NCBI RefSeq assembly: GCF_009727055.1
Contig: NC_052358.1
Location: 43,998,590 to 44,062,589, forward strand
Source of the DNA: Benincasa hispida
Taxonomy: Eukaryota; Streptophyta; Magnoliopsida; Cucurbitales; Cucurbitaceae
Reading direction: 5' to 3'
Length of the DNA stretch: 64,000 bases
Shown here piece by piece: positions 21,776-35,159 of the stretch. Position 1 is the stretch's first letter. Each line of letters opens with the position of its first letter. The translations under genes and the position numbers were made by a program. The notes under the pieces are model-generated. The model saw only the letters and a list, made by a program, of their open reading frames with translations. It was not told where the DNA came from and made no database searches.

Positions 21776-23480
21776 ACCTGCATTTTCACTTATCCTTTTA
21801 CATGTAAAGTTGATTGCTTGTTCAAAATGGGTAATTAATTGAAAGAGAAAACAACAGTTGAGATGCAGGCTGGAAGGCAGGTGTTTGCATTGCCCAATGT
21901 TAAAATTTTGAAGGATTTTTTACACATGTAGCCAAAATAAATGGAACAATTACATAATTGTTTAAGTTTTTTTCTTTTTTATTTGTATAGTTTAATTGAC
22001 TATTATTTTACACAAAAGTCTAGCTTAATTTACTTTTTCAACCCTTCTTATCATTATTTTTTTTAATATATATATTAATATTAATATTAATACCAAAAGA
22101 CACATATAAGAGAGTTTCTCGTAGTTATGAACTTTCTAAAATGGCATTCTTATCAAAACCTACACAAGTAAGGAAGGTTTTCCAAAAATCCAAAAATTGT
22201 TCCCCTCATAGACAAAAGAAAGAATTGACGAGGAACTTGGAAGGAGAAAACAAGGTATATTTGATATATACAACACAATATATTTGATATATATTTGAAT
22301 TTTCTAGAAATAAACCCCAGGATATATTTGATAAGTACATAAACAAAACAATTTATGCTAAATTGAATAATTTATGTGATATATATTTATGTTTTCAATA
22401 TGTAAACACACCAAAAAAATAAATCATGGTATATGTGATGTATTTTTACATTTTTCAGTATATTCTTGATATATTTGACATATAAGTGAGATCTCAACGG
22501 AGACTTGATCGATTTTTAGTTAGGAGTATGGAAGAAAATAAACGAAAGAAATACATTAATGTAAAATAATTTGCATTAAATGAAATCAAGCGAAATTAAT
22601 AAATAACAAAAATAAAGTCAAAATTTGAAAATGATGTTAATAAAAAAATAATTAAATATTTCAAAAAAATTAAAAATAATGGAAAAATGATTAAATTTAT
22701 CCAAAATTAAAGTTAAAAGCTCCTAACAAAATAATATGGTGTACAAAAGATTTCCCACGTAAAAATCTCGATTTTGAACTTAGCATTAATTTTTTTAAAT
22801 ATTATTTCGCTTTTGTAACAAGTCGATTTTAACTATTTTCAATTTTTGGACCTTTACTTTCAATTTTGAATGAGTTTTAATTATCTTGTTTTAACTTCAG
22901 TTTGATTTTTTAGGTCTAGCTTGTTTCTAATTTAGTTAATTCGATTTGTTATTTGATTTGTCATAATTATCTCTTTATCTTAGAGTTCGATTTATTTGAT
23001 TTCAATAAAAGGATAATTTAGTCCAGTTCATTATCTTAGATATATCGTAGGAATCGTTTGGTTGGAGACTTTTTGGATGAAAATTGACATAGTTTTACGT
23101 TTTTCAATATTTTATCTGAAAATAAGTTATTGTCAGATATTTTCATTTCTCATAGAGATAAGTTTTCATTTTCCTTTCAAAACCATAAGTTGGGTTTTCA
23201 TTTTCCTTCCAAAACCAAAGGTATTCTCTTTTCCTCCTCTTCTATTTTTTTTTTATATATAATTTCATTTAATTACTAATTCATTCATTGATTCATATTA
23301 GTTTAACAAAATTAATATAAATAGTTGTTTTAATAAATCAATAATAATCTAGTTACTTTAACTTATTTTTATAATAAAAATTTTATTAAAGGAGTGCAAT
23401 TACTTATTTGCATAAATCATTAATTAATTAGTTAACAATATCTTAAATATATATAATTGATAAACTAGGATGTACTTATT
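21776..23480. other. AT-rich intergenic sequence, no gene seen
   Basis: Contains recurring TATATTTGATATAT-type phrases (22250-22490) and long A/T runs. No coding frame, splice structure or clear element ends were found. Confidence 0.5.
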
Positions 23481-23482
23481 TA

Positions 23483-23632
23483 CAAATATAACAAAATGTC
23501 ATTATCAACCCATGATGGACCGTGATAGATATCTATCAGTGTCTGATAAATGTCTACTACAGTTTATCGCCCACTGATAGATGTCTATCACGATCTTTCA
23601 CTGATAAATAGTGACATTTTGTTGTACTTGAA
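23483..23632. repeat. Foldback element with GATAGA/TCTATC core
   Basis: Left arm CAAATATAACAAAATGTCAT and right arm AGTGACATTTTGTTGTACTT are inverted repeats about 22 bases long. The interior is a series of short palindromic GATAGATATCTATC and GATAGATGTCTATC words. It resembles 2035-2185 and probably is a small non-autonomous DNA element. Confidence 0.65.
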
Positions 23633-24465
23633 AATATTTTTAGCAGTTTTACCATTTAAAACATTTGTTTTTTTTAAATCAAAAAATTATTTATTGAAAT
23701 TAATTTTAATTTGATCTTTCATTATGGACATATATTCATTATTGATTATTTATAATTCGTGGATTATTTATTATGATTAATTTTTATTATTTTATTCATT
23801 GTTAAGTATAAAATATTTATCTCATTTTTCACTTTTTATATAACATATTGTTTATTAAAATATATTTGCTTATATTATTTAATTAAAATTAAAATTACTA
23901 ATATTGAACTTAATTAATTATAAAAAATGATTAAGCATTAGAATTTAATTAATATAACATATTTATTTTATTTATTTTAATCATAAGTTACTCAATTTTT
24001 AAATACTTATAATTTAAATTATTATTGATTCTTAGTTAATTAATGTTTATCAATATATTGAATGGTATTTGTTGTTTAATTAATTAATCTATTAAAACTA
24101 TATAAGATTGTTATACTTAATTTCATAAATTAAATACAAAATAATTTTTATTCATAAAATTCTGATAGCATTTCTCTTGCACAACCAAACAGTCATTTTT
24201 TATTCTCAGACATCTTATTCCCAAGTATCCTATTCCCTAGTATGGTTTATTCTCAAAATCTATAAAATCTTAAATCAAAAGGTCCCTTACAAGTGTTCGG
24301 CCACCAACTTACAATTTTAAATAACTCAACTTCAATAATGTTTAGTATCGAAGTTTACACATTTAAAAAGAAACTTTATTTTTTCCTTTCTCTTTTGCAC
24401 GTTTATCGAAAAGCTTGATCTTACAACTCTTCTCCAAAAACATATCTCAACTCCAACTCAACCAA
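23633..24465. other. AT-rich intergenic sequence, no gene seen
   Basis: A CAACCAAACAGTC phrase near 24181 may pair with CGTTTGGTTGGAG near 23049 as terminal repeats of a larger decayed DNA element, but the match is only about a dozen bases. Confidence 0.3.
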
Positions 24466-24632
24466 GGGTGTTTGGGGAAAGGGAGGGAATAGTGAACTCC
24501 AAGTGCCCACAATGTTGAGTTAATAAGGCATAATATGATGTTTATTAGTACTAGTACCATAAATTCCTCAGACCAACAAGGAGCGAAGTCCCCACAACTC
24601 TTACTCTCTAACTCATTGGGTCAAACACCCCC
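24466..24632. mobile_element. Candidate short inverted-repeat element (MITE-like)
   Basis: GGGTGTTTGGGGAAAG at the left and ATTGGGTCAAACACCCCC at the right form imperfect terminal inverted repeats around about 167 bp. No clear target duplication is seen, so the assignment is tentative. Confidence 0.4.
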
Positions 24633-25400
24633 TAATTTATCATTGGTTATTTATCAACATGTGTTTAAATTTAGTAATTGCTAATATCCCTACTCATGGA
24701 GAACACCTTATTCTTTATAAATTCTAAATAAGAGAATGGTTAGATTGTAATTCAGGAAGTTACAACTTTGTGCCTAATAGATCATAATCATAACTTAATG
24801 TCTAATAAATCTTTAAATTTTTTTATTATTGTCTACAATAGGTCTCTAAGCCTTTAATTCTTAAAATAAAAAATTAAAAAAAATAATAATTTTTTTAATT
24901 TAAAAAAAAAAAAAACCCCTCAATATAGCAATACGTAAGTTATACTCTTCTTATTTATACTTCTCAAAATTTAACTGATTTATTAGAAAATTAAATTGAA
25001 AATTTTATCTAATTCAACTCAAAATCTTAAATTTTGTTCATAACATTTTCATGATTTTTTAAAGAAAAAAACAAGACATTAAATTAGTCTTTTAATAGAA
25101 AATTTAAAGTATTATACACGATCTATGAGAATGTTTGAAATACATTTTCAAATATTTAATTTATAAAATAAATCATTTTAAAAAAATTGAAATATTTAAC
25201 TTTTCAAATGTATTTTAATCAATTTTGATCAAATGTATTTAAATAAAAATGAGTTTTTCAAAAAACACTTTTTTTCCCAAGTATTTCCAAATGGAGCCTA
25301 AATTTGCAGACCTTTTGCAACTGAAGTAGTTCTCCTGGTGGCGCCCTTCAGCCCTGTGAGTAAGTATAACCAAGCTGTAGATGGAGAGGAGACGGAATAT
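24633..25400. other. AT-rich intergenic sequence, no gene seen
   Basis: Lies between the small repeat and the 3' end of the DDT gene. Nothing is recognised beyond simple A/T-rich sequence. Confidence 0.5.
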
Positions 25401-25700
25401 GTTTGCATGTTATGGTAATTTGTTAGCTGTTTTATGCTACAAATAAAGAATGCCTAGAGTCATCTTTTACAAAAGAACAGAAGACCAAAAAATTAACCAT
25501 TGTGGTTAAGCTTTTAAATGGAATGAGCTGAAGAAAAAAATTGCTCCATCCCTTCCCTCTCCCCCCCAGTTACTATGCTATAAGACATCTCCACCAACCA
25601 ATGCCAAGTTGAGGAAATCAAAAACAAACTTCTCCATTTCCCACCTAACATATGCTCTCTGTACTCAGAAACTAGATGCGGCTTTATCAAGCCCTTGGAT

Positions 25701-28700
25701 TTAATCTTCCTTCCACCTGTTAACATATCTGAGATAGGCAGTAGCAGGATTTTCCCTGGGAGGAGCACGAACACGAGTGGATCGTCGCAGCACGGCCTCC
25801 TCCACTGCAATTTGGTTAGTTAAATCCTTCGATCTCTTGTTGAGTTCAAGGCTGCCAATACAAATTTTAATCATAATTATGTCAAACATCTTGACCAAAA
25901 GATAGGAGATCCAACTCCATTAAAAATAAGCATATAACATGACTAGAAGAAAAAAAAATGAAACTTCAAATCAACAACAGCAAGCAACTTGATTTGTCAA
26001 CAAAGGATGCAGAGTATCTCCTAGATCAATAAAACAGATGAAGTGACAAACATTGTACAGTCTATTTTGATGGACACTGGATAGGACCATCATTTTTCAT
26101 CAAATGCATCATAATGTTTTCTCCGACTGGAACTCCTGTGACCTCCATTCATATGGACACAAAAAAAGTTCCTACCATGCACATGCCGTATAAGAGATCA
26201 CAATAACAAAGTACATCTCGTCAGATTGCCCATACCTTTGGCTCGTGTGTTTTTACACACATACAAGCTATCAAATGATAAAGTTTAGAATTTACATGAA
26301 AATAAATGTTAGCCTTTGCACAAGGTCCAATTGGAAAAACCATCAACCATTTTTTTCCCACTAATTATTATAACAAAAATCCATTTTTGTATTTTTTTTT
26401 AAATAAGTAACAATTATCTGAATGTTCGACTACAGGCTGCATCTATTCCAGTATATAGCACTTTAGTAAAACAATGGAAATGACCTTGTAAATGAACAAC
26501 ACCGTGGTTACATGAGGGGCAAATGTATTATAAATCTCAGGCTATTAATGGCCAGCTTACCAAATTCTACTATAAGATTTTTCGAGGTGCTTGCTGAGCG
26601 CTCTCTCTCTCTCCCCCTTGCAATTCAGTGAGCCCATAAATGTATCGAGCTGTACCAAAAAGTCTAGTAGTCAAGTGGAGAACAAAGCATCAAACGAAGA
26701 GGTCATAGGTTAGCCTCTAGTATTAGAGCAATTAGGTACAAGTACAAAGCTGTGATACCTCTTCCACGCTACTGTAATATCCCCACTCCTTGGAGTCTGA
26801 GCTCTCTACAAAAATTCTTCCATCACGACGGAACCACCAATACCTGTTATGGTTTCTGTCTTTACCCAAGGGATTGGTTTTTATTGATCGTTTCTCCAAC
26901 TCCCGCTCATAATATACCCTCTGTTTCACAATAATAACACATGTTTAGGGAAGAAGCAACAAATTAACATGCACTTCCACGTCATCAAAAACAAACTTCT
27001 CATGAGGAAAGGGGGGACATGAACAAACCCTCTGTTCTTTGGTATTCTTATCATTAAATTCCATCCTATCATCCTTTGCTTCCTTTGGTGAATTTGCAGA
27101 CGTAGCTGTTATATCACTATTCCGTTTCTTGGCCATTTTCTTCAAATAAGCAATAGGATGATCATCCTCACTAGGAGTAAAATAAGATAAGAAATAAAAT
27201 GGTCAAATCTGTAATATTATCACCAACTATAGAAAAATGACCATTTTAACATGAACAAGAAGAAGAAAGTGATACCTTTTTACAGGGGAAAGACCATTTT
27301 GAGATGATATAACCACCCCATTCCTATTTTTTGATGAATCTTTATTCTGTCTACCATGATCAGTCTTGGTTATTTCGCTCTTTTCTCTGTCCTTAAGATG
27401 CCCATTTAAATGTCCATTGGATATAGGCTCAGATTTCAAGCGTTCTTTCTCTTCTCTTTTCTTTCGGCCTTCTTCCAAGGCTTCCCCTCTCCTGGTAGCT
27501 CCAAGTGCCTGCCTCTGTTCAATAATCACATCTAACTTCTCCCTGAATATATTTGATTCCAGAGAATGATTAACCAACTCGCATAAGATTCCCAGTTTGA
27601 CATGGGTAGCCAAAAGGCCATAGTGCCCTCGTTTAATAGTTGCTGTGTTGGCACATAATTTAGGATTCCCGATCATTTCTAGGAAGTCACAGAGGTACTC
27701 TGTCCAGTTAATTAATGTGATCTGGGTTTTTTTAAAAAAGTTGCAAATGAAAAAATTACCTTATGTTAGTTTTCTTTCCGGATAAAAAAGGGTTGAAAAG
27801 AGGCAAAACAAAAAGTTCAAAAACAGGAAAAAAAATAATAATAACAATAATAAATAGACAATGTGATGCTAACCTTCATCTTCCGCTTTTTTCCTTGAAC
27901 AAGTGAGGAATATTCTCCATTATCTTTTAAGAGCAGACGGAAAAATGCTGAATGTGCTTCCACAAGAAGAGGTACATTACTTTCCTTGTGATAGATAGCA
28001 CGCTCAAAATCGTCAAGAGAAAATGGCCACAAGTGCAAAAGCCTACTGAATGATGAGCAAACATCCCAAACCATCAAAAGATCTCCGACGCAGTTCATTG
28101 GAACTTTGAATTCCCTTGAAGGAGAAGGTCGTTCTGAGAAAACTGGATCATCTGGACCAGGCTGCACTAAAATATCATCAATTGGATATTTGATGTCTTC
28201 ATCAAGTAAACCACCTTCTGCTGATTCAAGAAAGCAAAAATGGTGAATACAAAATTTGTAACATAGAAGTGACAAACTCATTGGAAGAGTAAAAGTCAAG
28301 AAGAGGCCCATTAAGCAGAAACAAGGAAATGTGATTCTTGGAAGGAAATCTGATGATTAAGAATAAAAGACAAGGCTATACATCTCAAGTACTTTGCTTG
28401 CTAAGACTTAAGATTTTGAAGAAGATGAAATTCTCATGTCCTAGGTAGCGCTAGTTCTTAACAGACCTTTCTTTGCACCATTTTCGGCAATTGAGCCATT
28501 CGCCCTCCCCCTCTCCATGCTTCTCCTTTTACATTTTTCGGGACTACTTGTTTCCTATAAATAAAAAATATGAGAAGTAACAGGAGAATACTATAAACTT
28601 TAAGAACCTGAAATCAAAACTTCAAAAAAATTACCGTGTCACTTGCTTTTCTCTTTTTGTTACAAACTAAAAGCCCATCACGAAAAAAAACATTGCTTCT

Positions 28701-31700
28701 TAGTTCTTGGGGAAGATCAGTTGATATTCCATGATTTTGTGCCAGTTTGTCATGAAGCACCCAAGGAGCACTGCGATATGTAGATTCCCGAATGAAAGAC
28801 TTCAAAAACCTTCTGCTCAAAGGAGGCTTTTTCTGTACTAAATCCTCTACATTCAGTAATGCAGTTTCTGTTTCTTTCTTATTTTTGTCAAGCCAGGCTA
28901 CCTCATATTGTACTTCGTCAGCACCATTCTCAAGCACTTTGATAATTTTGCATGAATAAATCTGATCATCTTTCCTTCCATACAATTCAGTACCAACAAA
29001 CAGACACTCCTGTAACTTCACAGCAACTGTGTCTGCCAGATCTTTCAGTGACAGCATGCCTGTAAATGAAGTAGGAGAGTAGGACTCCATCATTCATGGC
29101 AAAAAAATCATAATATTACAGCAAACCGAATACTGAATCAAAACACCCAAAAAATTTCTATCGTACTTAATAAAACTGCTCCAACCAGAAGACAACATTC
29201 ACACTATGATGCTAAGAAAAATAACCCTCGAGTAATCACATGAAGGGAGCCAATGAGAGGTGCCACACTGTGGCAACAAGATCTATCTGTAATAGCATTC
29301 CTTGGACTATAGCTACACAAATTGAAACTAATCAGCATAGCCTAATTTCCCAAGACTAAGTTTCAGGTTGTCACACAATAAAGTACAAATAATACACCAT
29401 TATTTCACATCATTCCATCATTCTGACTTGGAATCCAAATGATGATTTAAAATGCTAAAGGTGACCTTGAGGCTTTTACTCTTGAAGAGAAGACACCTCA
29501 AAGTAGTATGAAGTGCTAGCCTCAAATTTAATAAAAAAACACTTTCCAAATCCTAAATTGGTATGACCAAGTATTGCTAAACATATATACATATAAAAGT
29601 ATAAAAAAGGAATCACCTCTCATCAATTCCAACTTAAACAAAATAACAAAATTTCTGTAAAATTTTTACCCACCCCCCTCTTTCCCCAATCATTAGCGGT
29701 GATTCCTTTTTTATGACTGTAAAATTACTTTTACTGACTAGGACACATTTTTAAAAAAAAAGTTAAGTTAGACCATTCTCCAGATTAAAGAGTTTTATGC
29801 CCTTGCCCACTGGAAAGTTAAGGCAATATAAAAGCTCACTTAAAAAGAAACCTAAACTAAATATAATAGAAAGCTAGAAAAATAATATTAAATTGCCTCA
29901 TCCTCAGAAAATACAATGGTTGGGTTTGTGACAATTTGAATTATTACTACTTTTACCGACTTTAAATGCATTGGAGTGAAATTTTATAGTATAAGTCAAC
30001 CCTGCTAATGATTAGGATAATAGCAGTGAAGTTAAAGATATACTTTTCTACAGGTAAAAAAGGATATTTCTACCCACCCCCCTCTTTCCCTGCACCCCAA
30101 AAAGTAATAATAGCAAATACAGGGAAAAAAGAGAATTCAAACAAATTTTTCTACAGACAGTGCCATTAAATGGTAAAACAGCGAAGGGATCAAAGGAAGC
30201 TAGGGGTATACAAGGAGTCAAGAAACCTTGAATCGCCTAATTCTAACGGTCTGATTTGCCCTACGCGATTACGCAATTCAATATAATAATTAGTGATCTC
30301 TTTTTGGTATACTCGTTCCTCGAAGAATTCCATAATTATATCCTTTGGCCCTTTCTTATTCTACAGAATGATGAATTGGGAGGACAGTTTATCTTCCCTT
30401 CTTTTAGAACTTCTCACTCTGCCATTAGAATTTTTTTCAGAAATTTAAAATATATATATATATAGATAAAGATGTAAATAAATTATTCCAAAGAAAGATA
30501 ATAGCACATGATCTATATTTGATGGAGCGTTGAGAGTTTTTAGTACCAAAATCCAGAGGTGAACATGTGATTAAGATCACAATTCATGGAGAGGAGACAC
30601 TACAGGAATTTGGTGTTAGCTAAAGATGGGATCAAAACAAACGGAAGTTCTATGGCCAAGGAAGCTCAATTTTCAATGAAATGATCCTGATAGGATAACA
30701 ATTGAAGAAGCTCAGTTCTCTAACAAAAATGGTGTTAGAGAGAGAGAGAGAGAGAAATGGAGGGAAAAGTGACGAGCCATCTATTTTTATCCAAAAAGAT
30801 CAAGGTGATACAAAAAGATTCTTCCAATTGACATTAGACAAGGAACAATCATAACCTCTTGGTGTAAATCGCTTTACAGTAAACTAAGAAGACTACTTAT
30901 AGGATTTATTTTACAATGTCCTTTATATTGCCTTTTCTTGGTGTCAATTGTATCTTTTTTCTCCTGTTATTCTATTTCCTCTTTTTTGTCCAATTGGAGA
31001 TATTTATAGTAACTCCATTGGTTTGGGGATTTTGTAATTTCATACATCAATGAAATTGTTTCTTATTAAAAAAAACAAAAAACAAAAAAACAAAACAAAA
31101 CAAAAAACAATCATAATCTCGAGTATTTAGAGAAAAAGCTCCATAGAGAACCAAGCTCCATAGAGAACCCTTGCATTGGATAGTATCCCAAATACCCCCA
31201 TCTCTCTAAGAATCTTACAAATTCTAGAAACATCTTCCACTGAAGACCATTGATGGCACATTCCCATAAAACCAATACTTTTTTCCTGAACTAGTGACTA
31301 CAGAGGTGACTGAGTTTCTCACAACCAAGCACAATAGACTGGGGGAACATCATTCAGTATTATACAGCCAATGACGTTCTTCCTTCTCAATGATGTGGCA
31401 ATGAAAAATGGGTGACACTAGCAGAAATTGTTCGGGTTTTTGGAGTTGTTACTGTAAGTCTGCCCTTGGGGAGAAAAATAAAGTGAAAAAGTAATGAAGG
31501 TGAATAAAGGAAAGTACTAGACGCTAGAGAAAAGGGAAAGATATGGAGAGACTTGTACCAGGTTAAACACTGAGATCTAATTGATAAGTTGGATGGGGCA
31601 AGAATATGAGAATGATAAACAAGCAAAGAGGAAGAAGAACAAGAGCACATTGATTCCAATAACAACTCATGCGTATTTAATTCAGGTTCAAAGCAGAAAC

Positions 31701-32475
31701 CCACATCTGTGTTACAAATCATGCATTAGATATAGATCAGGATATGATAATACAAGTGATGCTGATACCATACTAATTTTCTTTCAATTCAGCGTATAGA
31801 CTTCTTAATAGAGATTGAGATTGAAAAAAAGAAAGTAGAAGTGAAAAAATAAAGACTTGTGTATTATTGCCTACTCTTGAATCGTGAAAGACAAAAGAAC
31901 CTATAAAGGCTAATTTCAGGGATCAGGCAATATGTCTACGTTCCCAATTTGCAAATGTTTAAACATCCTATAATGGAGTCAACAGAAATTAGCACATGAA
32001 CGCACACAATTATTGAGTCTAGCAAGTTAGTTCTCACTGTATTGGATAATCTGTAGAGCAGGGACGATAAGATCTTTTGGGAACTGTTGAACCTTCTCTG
32101 CAGCACATTTTTCAGACACCAGAGCCTCCTCATATGTCAAATTACTTTTTCCAGTGAATTTACACATCCAAACTCTTCGACGGTATAGATTTATCCTACT
32201 TAGATATTCACTGGTGCATGTTAAGGAATAAAGACAATTAAAAATTTTGTTACTCCCAAAAGTCAAAACAATACAGATTTTTGGAAAATTAACATTCCTA
32301 AATTTTCCACCTTTATAACCAACAAAAACTATAAATATTGAGCAGAATAGATGATAGGATACTTGTAATTGCGGAAAATCTCCTTAGTGAACCGAACTTG
32401 ATATACAAGTTCATGATCCTCCAAATCTTTGGGCGAGTCAGCCAAAGGAAAAGGCTTTCTTTTCAACAGGGGCAT
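25701..32475 (-). CDS. DDT/WHIM-domain chromatin protein, ten coding exons
   Basis: Nuclear DDT-WHIM family protein; plant relatives (DDR type) partner ISWI remodellers such as CHR11/CHR17. Coding exons, all GT-AG: 32363-32475, 32038-32210, 28635-29059, 28467-28554, 27874-28220, 27276-27721, 27029-27170, 26759-26920, 26561-26649, 25701-25851. They sum to 2136 bp (711 aa plus stop), and every junction keeps the family's reading. Start: MPLLKRKPFPLADSPKDLED. Domains: WAC/Acf1-like DNA-binding region (about 20-125, with INLYRRRVW and LTYEEALVSE); DDT domain (about 305-370, NCVGDLLMVWDVCSSFSRLL); WHIM region in exon 6 (EQRQALGATRRGEALEEGRK); WSD motif LGKDRNHNRYWWF at about 596-608; C-terminal RRSTRVRAPPREN. 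No internal stops were found. Intron 2 (about 3 kb) holds a LINE tail. The exon 7/8 junction has an equally good alternative a few bases away. Confidence 0.93.
30859..31105 (+). mobile_element. 5'-truncated LINE (L1-type) tail in intron 2 of the DDT gene
   Basis: A 247-bp piece ends with CAATGAAATTGTTTCTTATT and an A-rich tail (AAAAAAAACAAAAAACAAAA...), typical of plant L1 3' ends. It is flanked by a 15-base target duplication, AACAATCATAACCTC at 30844-30858 and AACAATCATAATCTC at 31106-31120 (one mismatch). It lies antisense to the host gene. Confidence 0.85.
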
Positions 32476-32518
32476 AACTATCACTTGGCACCTAAAATAC
32501 GTATCACAAGTTCTCTAC

Positions 32519-33284
32519 CTGTAACACATCCAGTTTAATAAGTGATTAAATATTAGTTATCAACGTAAAATCCTCTCCAAATCTAGAAAATGCAAAAAAC
32601 AAAACAGAAAATCAAGAACCTAATTGAAACTTAGCCTGTCTAGTAGAAACAAAATTTTCCATTAAGAATAAAATAAAAACGCAGTTAACACTAAAAAATC
32701 GAATTTCCTTCTATCTTCCTCTTGTCTAACCAATCAAAAATAAGAAAGATGACAAAAACAAATCGACCAAGATCAACCCAAACGTTAGCGGATGGTATGC
32801 ATAACTTAAAGACGGACAATGCACATAAAAATTCGGTGACCCAATGAGGATAGAAAACAAATTTGCTAAAGCAGGGGGTTGATGAATAAGGGAGCAGGCA
32901 CGTGTTGGAGTTTGTGGGTGTGGGCATTGGGGGAGGAGGTGAGAAGTAGGTAAGTAAATGTAGGGTGGAAGCTAGGAAAGAAAATCCAGCAGGTAATAGT
33001 TCTGATTCTGAAGAAGGAGATGTAAAATTCAGTAATCCACCATTGGAAACAGAAAAAATAATGTTCATAGCTTTGACCCAGTTCATCTAAAAGTAAAAAG
33101 AAACAGAGGATGAAGCAAAACAGATAAAGGCAAAATAGAAACCCTAGAAGCACCTGAGTTGAAGCCATGAAAAGGGGGAAAACCCAAGAAAGGAACAAAG
33201 GAATAAAATGAGAATGATACAATATGAAGCTTGAATGGTGAGGTCAAATGCGAGAAAGAGAAAGGAAAAGGAAGAGAATCTTAC
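32519..33284 (-). other. Probable 5' UTR intron of the DDT gene
   Basis: On the minus strand a good donor (CACT then GTAAGATT at 33284) and acceptor (TGTTACAG ending at 32519) frame 766 bp. Placing an intron here puts the start codon 44 bases into the second exon. Inferred from splice-site quality only. Confidence 0.55.
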
Positions 33285-33420
33285 AGTGGTAAATAGAGAA
33301 GGAATGGCGGAGGAATGCCAGAGAGCGCTGAAGCCCTGGAAGAAGAGCGACAGACGGAGTATAGAATTAGAGAGCGAGCTTGGAGAAAACGAGAGGAGAG
33401 GGCGGTTTTCTTCTCACATT
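33285..33420 (-). other. Probable first (non-coding) exon of the DDT gene
   Basis: Pyrimidine-rich minus-strand text with repeated CTCTC and CTTCTTCC words and no poly(A/T), typical of a plant 5' UTR. The upstream limit at the T/A tract near 33425 is a guess. Confidence 0.45.
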
Positions 33421-33651
33421 TGTATTTTTTTTTTTTTTTCCTTTTTTTTTATTATTAATGTATATTAATTGCTTTAACCGAAAAAAACTCCTCGCGTTTA
33501 CTTTGCATGGCTTGGCTACGCTCGGCTTGGTCCGGCTCTGCCTATGCCTGCTATCGTCTCAACGCCACTCTCTCATTACTACGATACGTTTAAGCATATT
33601 CAAAAAAATTCGATCACCCAAAAAAATCGATCATCTCAATCTAAATCGTAT

Positions 33652-34205
33652 GATTTGACTGGGTTATCAATTTATTTGAGTTAGATTGGGTTCAAATAAA
33701 TGAAAATTTTATGGATTGGGTTAGTTCATGGGTTCACCTAATATAATTCAAATCAATCCGAACCAACTCAGATTTATTATTAATTTTAAAATATGTTTTT
33801 TTGTTTCTTATAACACAATTATTTATACATATATTTATTTTAATTTTATTTAATTCCAATATTTTTTTAATAATTTATTCTTTTAACACTCTTAAAAGCA
33901 GTTTCTTTGCATTTTAGAAAGAAAATTTCCACTATAAAAATTGAAATTTTGTTATTAATCTTAATTCAATATATGAAAATAATTAAATTAGATTTTTATA
34001 TATTTATGTTTTGCTTCTATTTAGAAAAAAAATTAAATAAATGATATGATTAACTCGATCAATTCAACCCAAATATTTCAAGGTTGGGTTGAGTTGGGTT
34101 GATTTTTTAATAAGAGTTATTTGGGTTGAAGAAATTTACAAACCGAACAATTGAGCTGAATCTAAAAAGTCTTTCAACCCAACTCATGGACACCTCTAGA
34201 TACAT
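33652..34205. repeat. Degenerate TTGGGTT-rich repeat region
   Basis: Phrases such as GATTGGGTTAGTTCATGGG near 33715 and TTCAACCCAACTCATGGACA near 34175 face each other as imperfect inverted repeats, with further GGTTGGGTTGAGTTGGGTTG at about 34083. It is probably a decayed non-autonomous DNA element; ends and duplications were not defined. Confidence 0.4.
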
Positions 34206-35159
34206 TATCTTACCATACGAATTTTCATCATCTTTTTTCTTTTTTTGAATTTGCAATGGGTGGTAAATTCAAAATGTATAATTAGGGGCCTTCGATATAT
34301 GGAAAATTCTAAATATGATAAAATTCTCAAACCTAAATTTTTGTTTCTTCCATATTCCAATTTTGATCTTTTAACAAACCCACATTTTTTATTTTTTGGT
34401 ATATCAATCCAAGAATATACCACATTTAAAGCAAATCAGTTGTATATTTTTCAATTGATTTGTATACTTTTGTATTTTTTGTTTATAGCAATATGAGTTA
34501 TTACTCAATTTAATTTTTGTATTTGCTATATTTTTTAATGGGAAATTGTAAAAAATGGGGAAAAAAAATACAAACTATTTACATACTATAGCAAAAAATG
34601 ATATCAACGGATTTTTTTAAAAATTCCCAAACGACCCTCGTGATTTTCTACAACGATTTTGCCTTCTTCTTCTTCTTCTTCTTCTAAGCTTCATTTTCAT
34701 TCAATTCCAAAACAATTTCATTCAATTCCGATTCATCGTTGATTTCAATTCATTTTCCTCTTCTTCATTGATCAATTTCATTATTCTTCACTACACAGCT
34801 AAGAGGTTTTCATTCTTCTTCATCGATTCCATCGATCACACAGATACAGATCTTCTTCTCGTTCTTTCGTTGCCTTGTAATGTCTCACATTGCATTGCCA
34901 AGTGAAGTACAATTCTTCTTATTCGAATTTTACAATATTCTCTTCACTCTAATGCTTTATTTTTAAAAAAATAAATAAAATAAAATAATAAACTCATAGG
35001 ACAACAACGGTTCTTGTATGCCCAAATTCATCAACCAAGTTATTGAACTTTTGCTCCACAATTCCAATAAGTTATTGCATATAACACTGTGAAGCTATTT
35101 TGGAAGGCAGTTAGTCAGAAATTCGAAATTAGTACGTGTTGTTCATCTTAGGGAGGATT

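Noticed and set aside
27366..27569. Plus-strand frame opposite a DDT exon
   Set aside because: Antisense shadow of the WHIM-region exon on the minus strand.
30730..30755. (GA)n tract in DDT intron 2 as a functional element
   Set aside because: Ordinary microsatellite with no context supporting regulation.
32691..33222. Hydrophobic minus-strand frames upstream of the DDT start
   Set aside because: They fall in the predicted 5' UTR intron and show no conserved domain; the family start MPLLKRKPF lies downstream.
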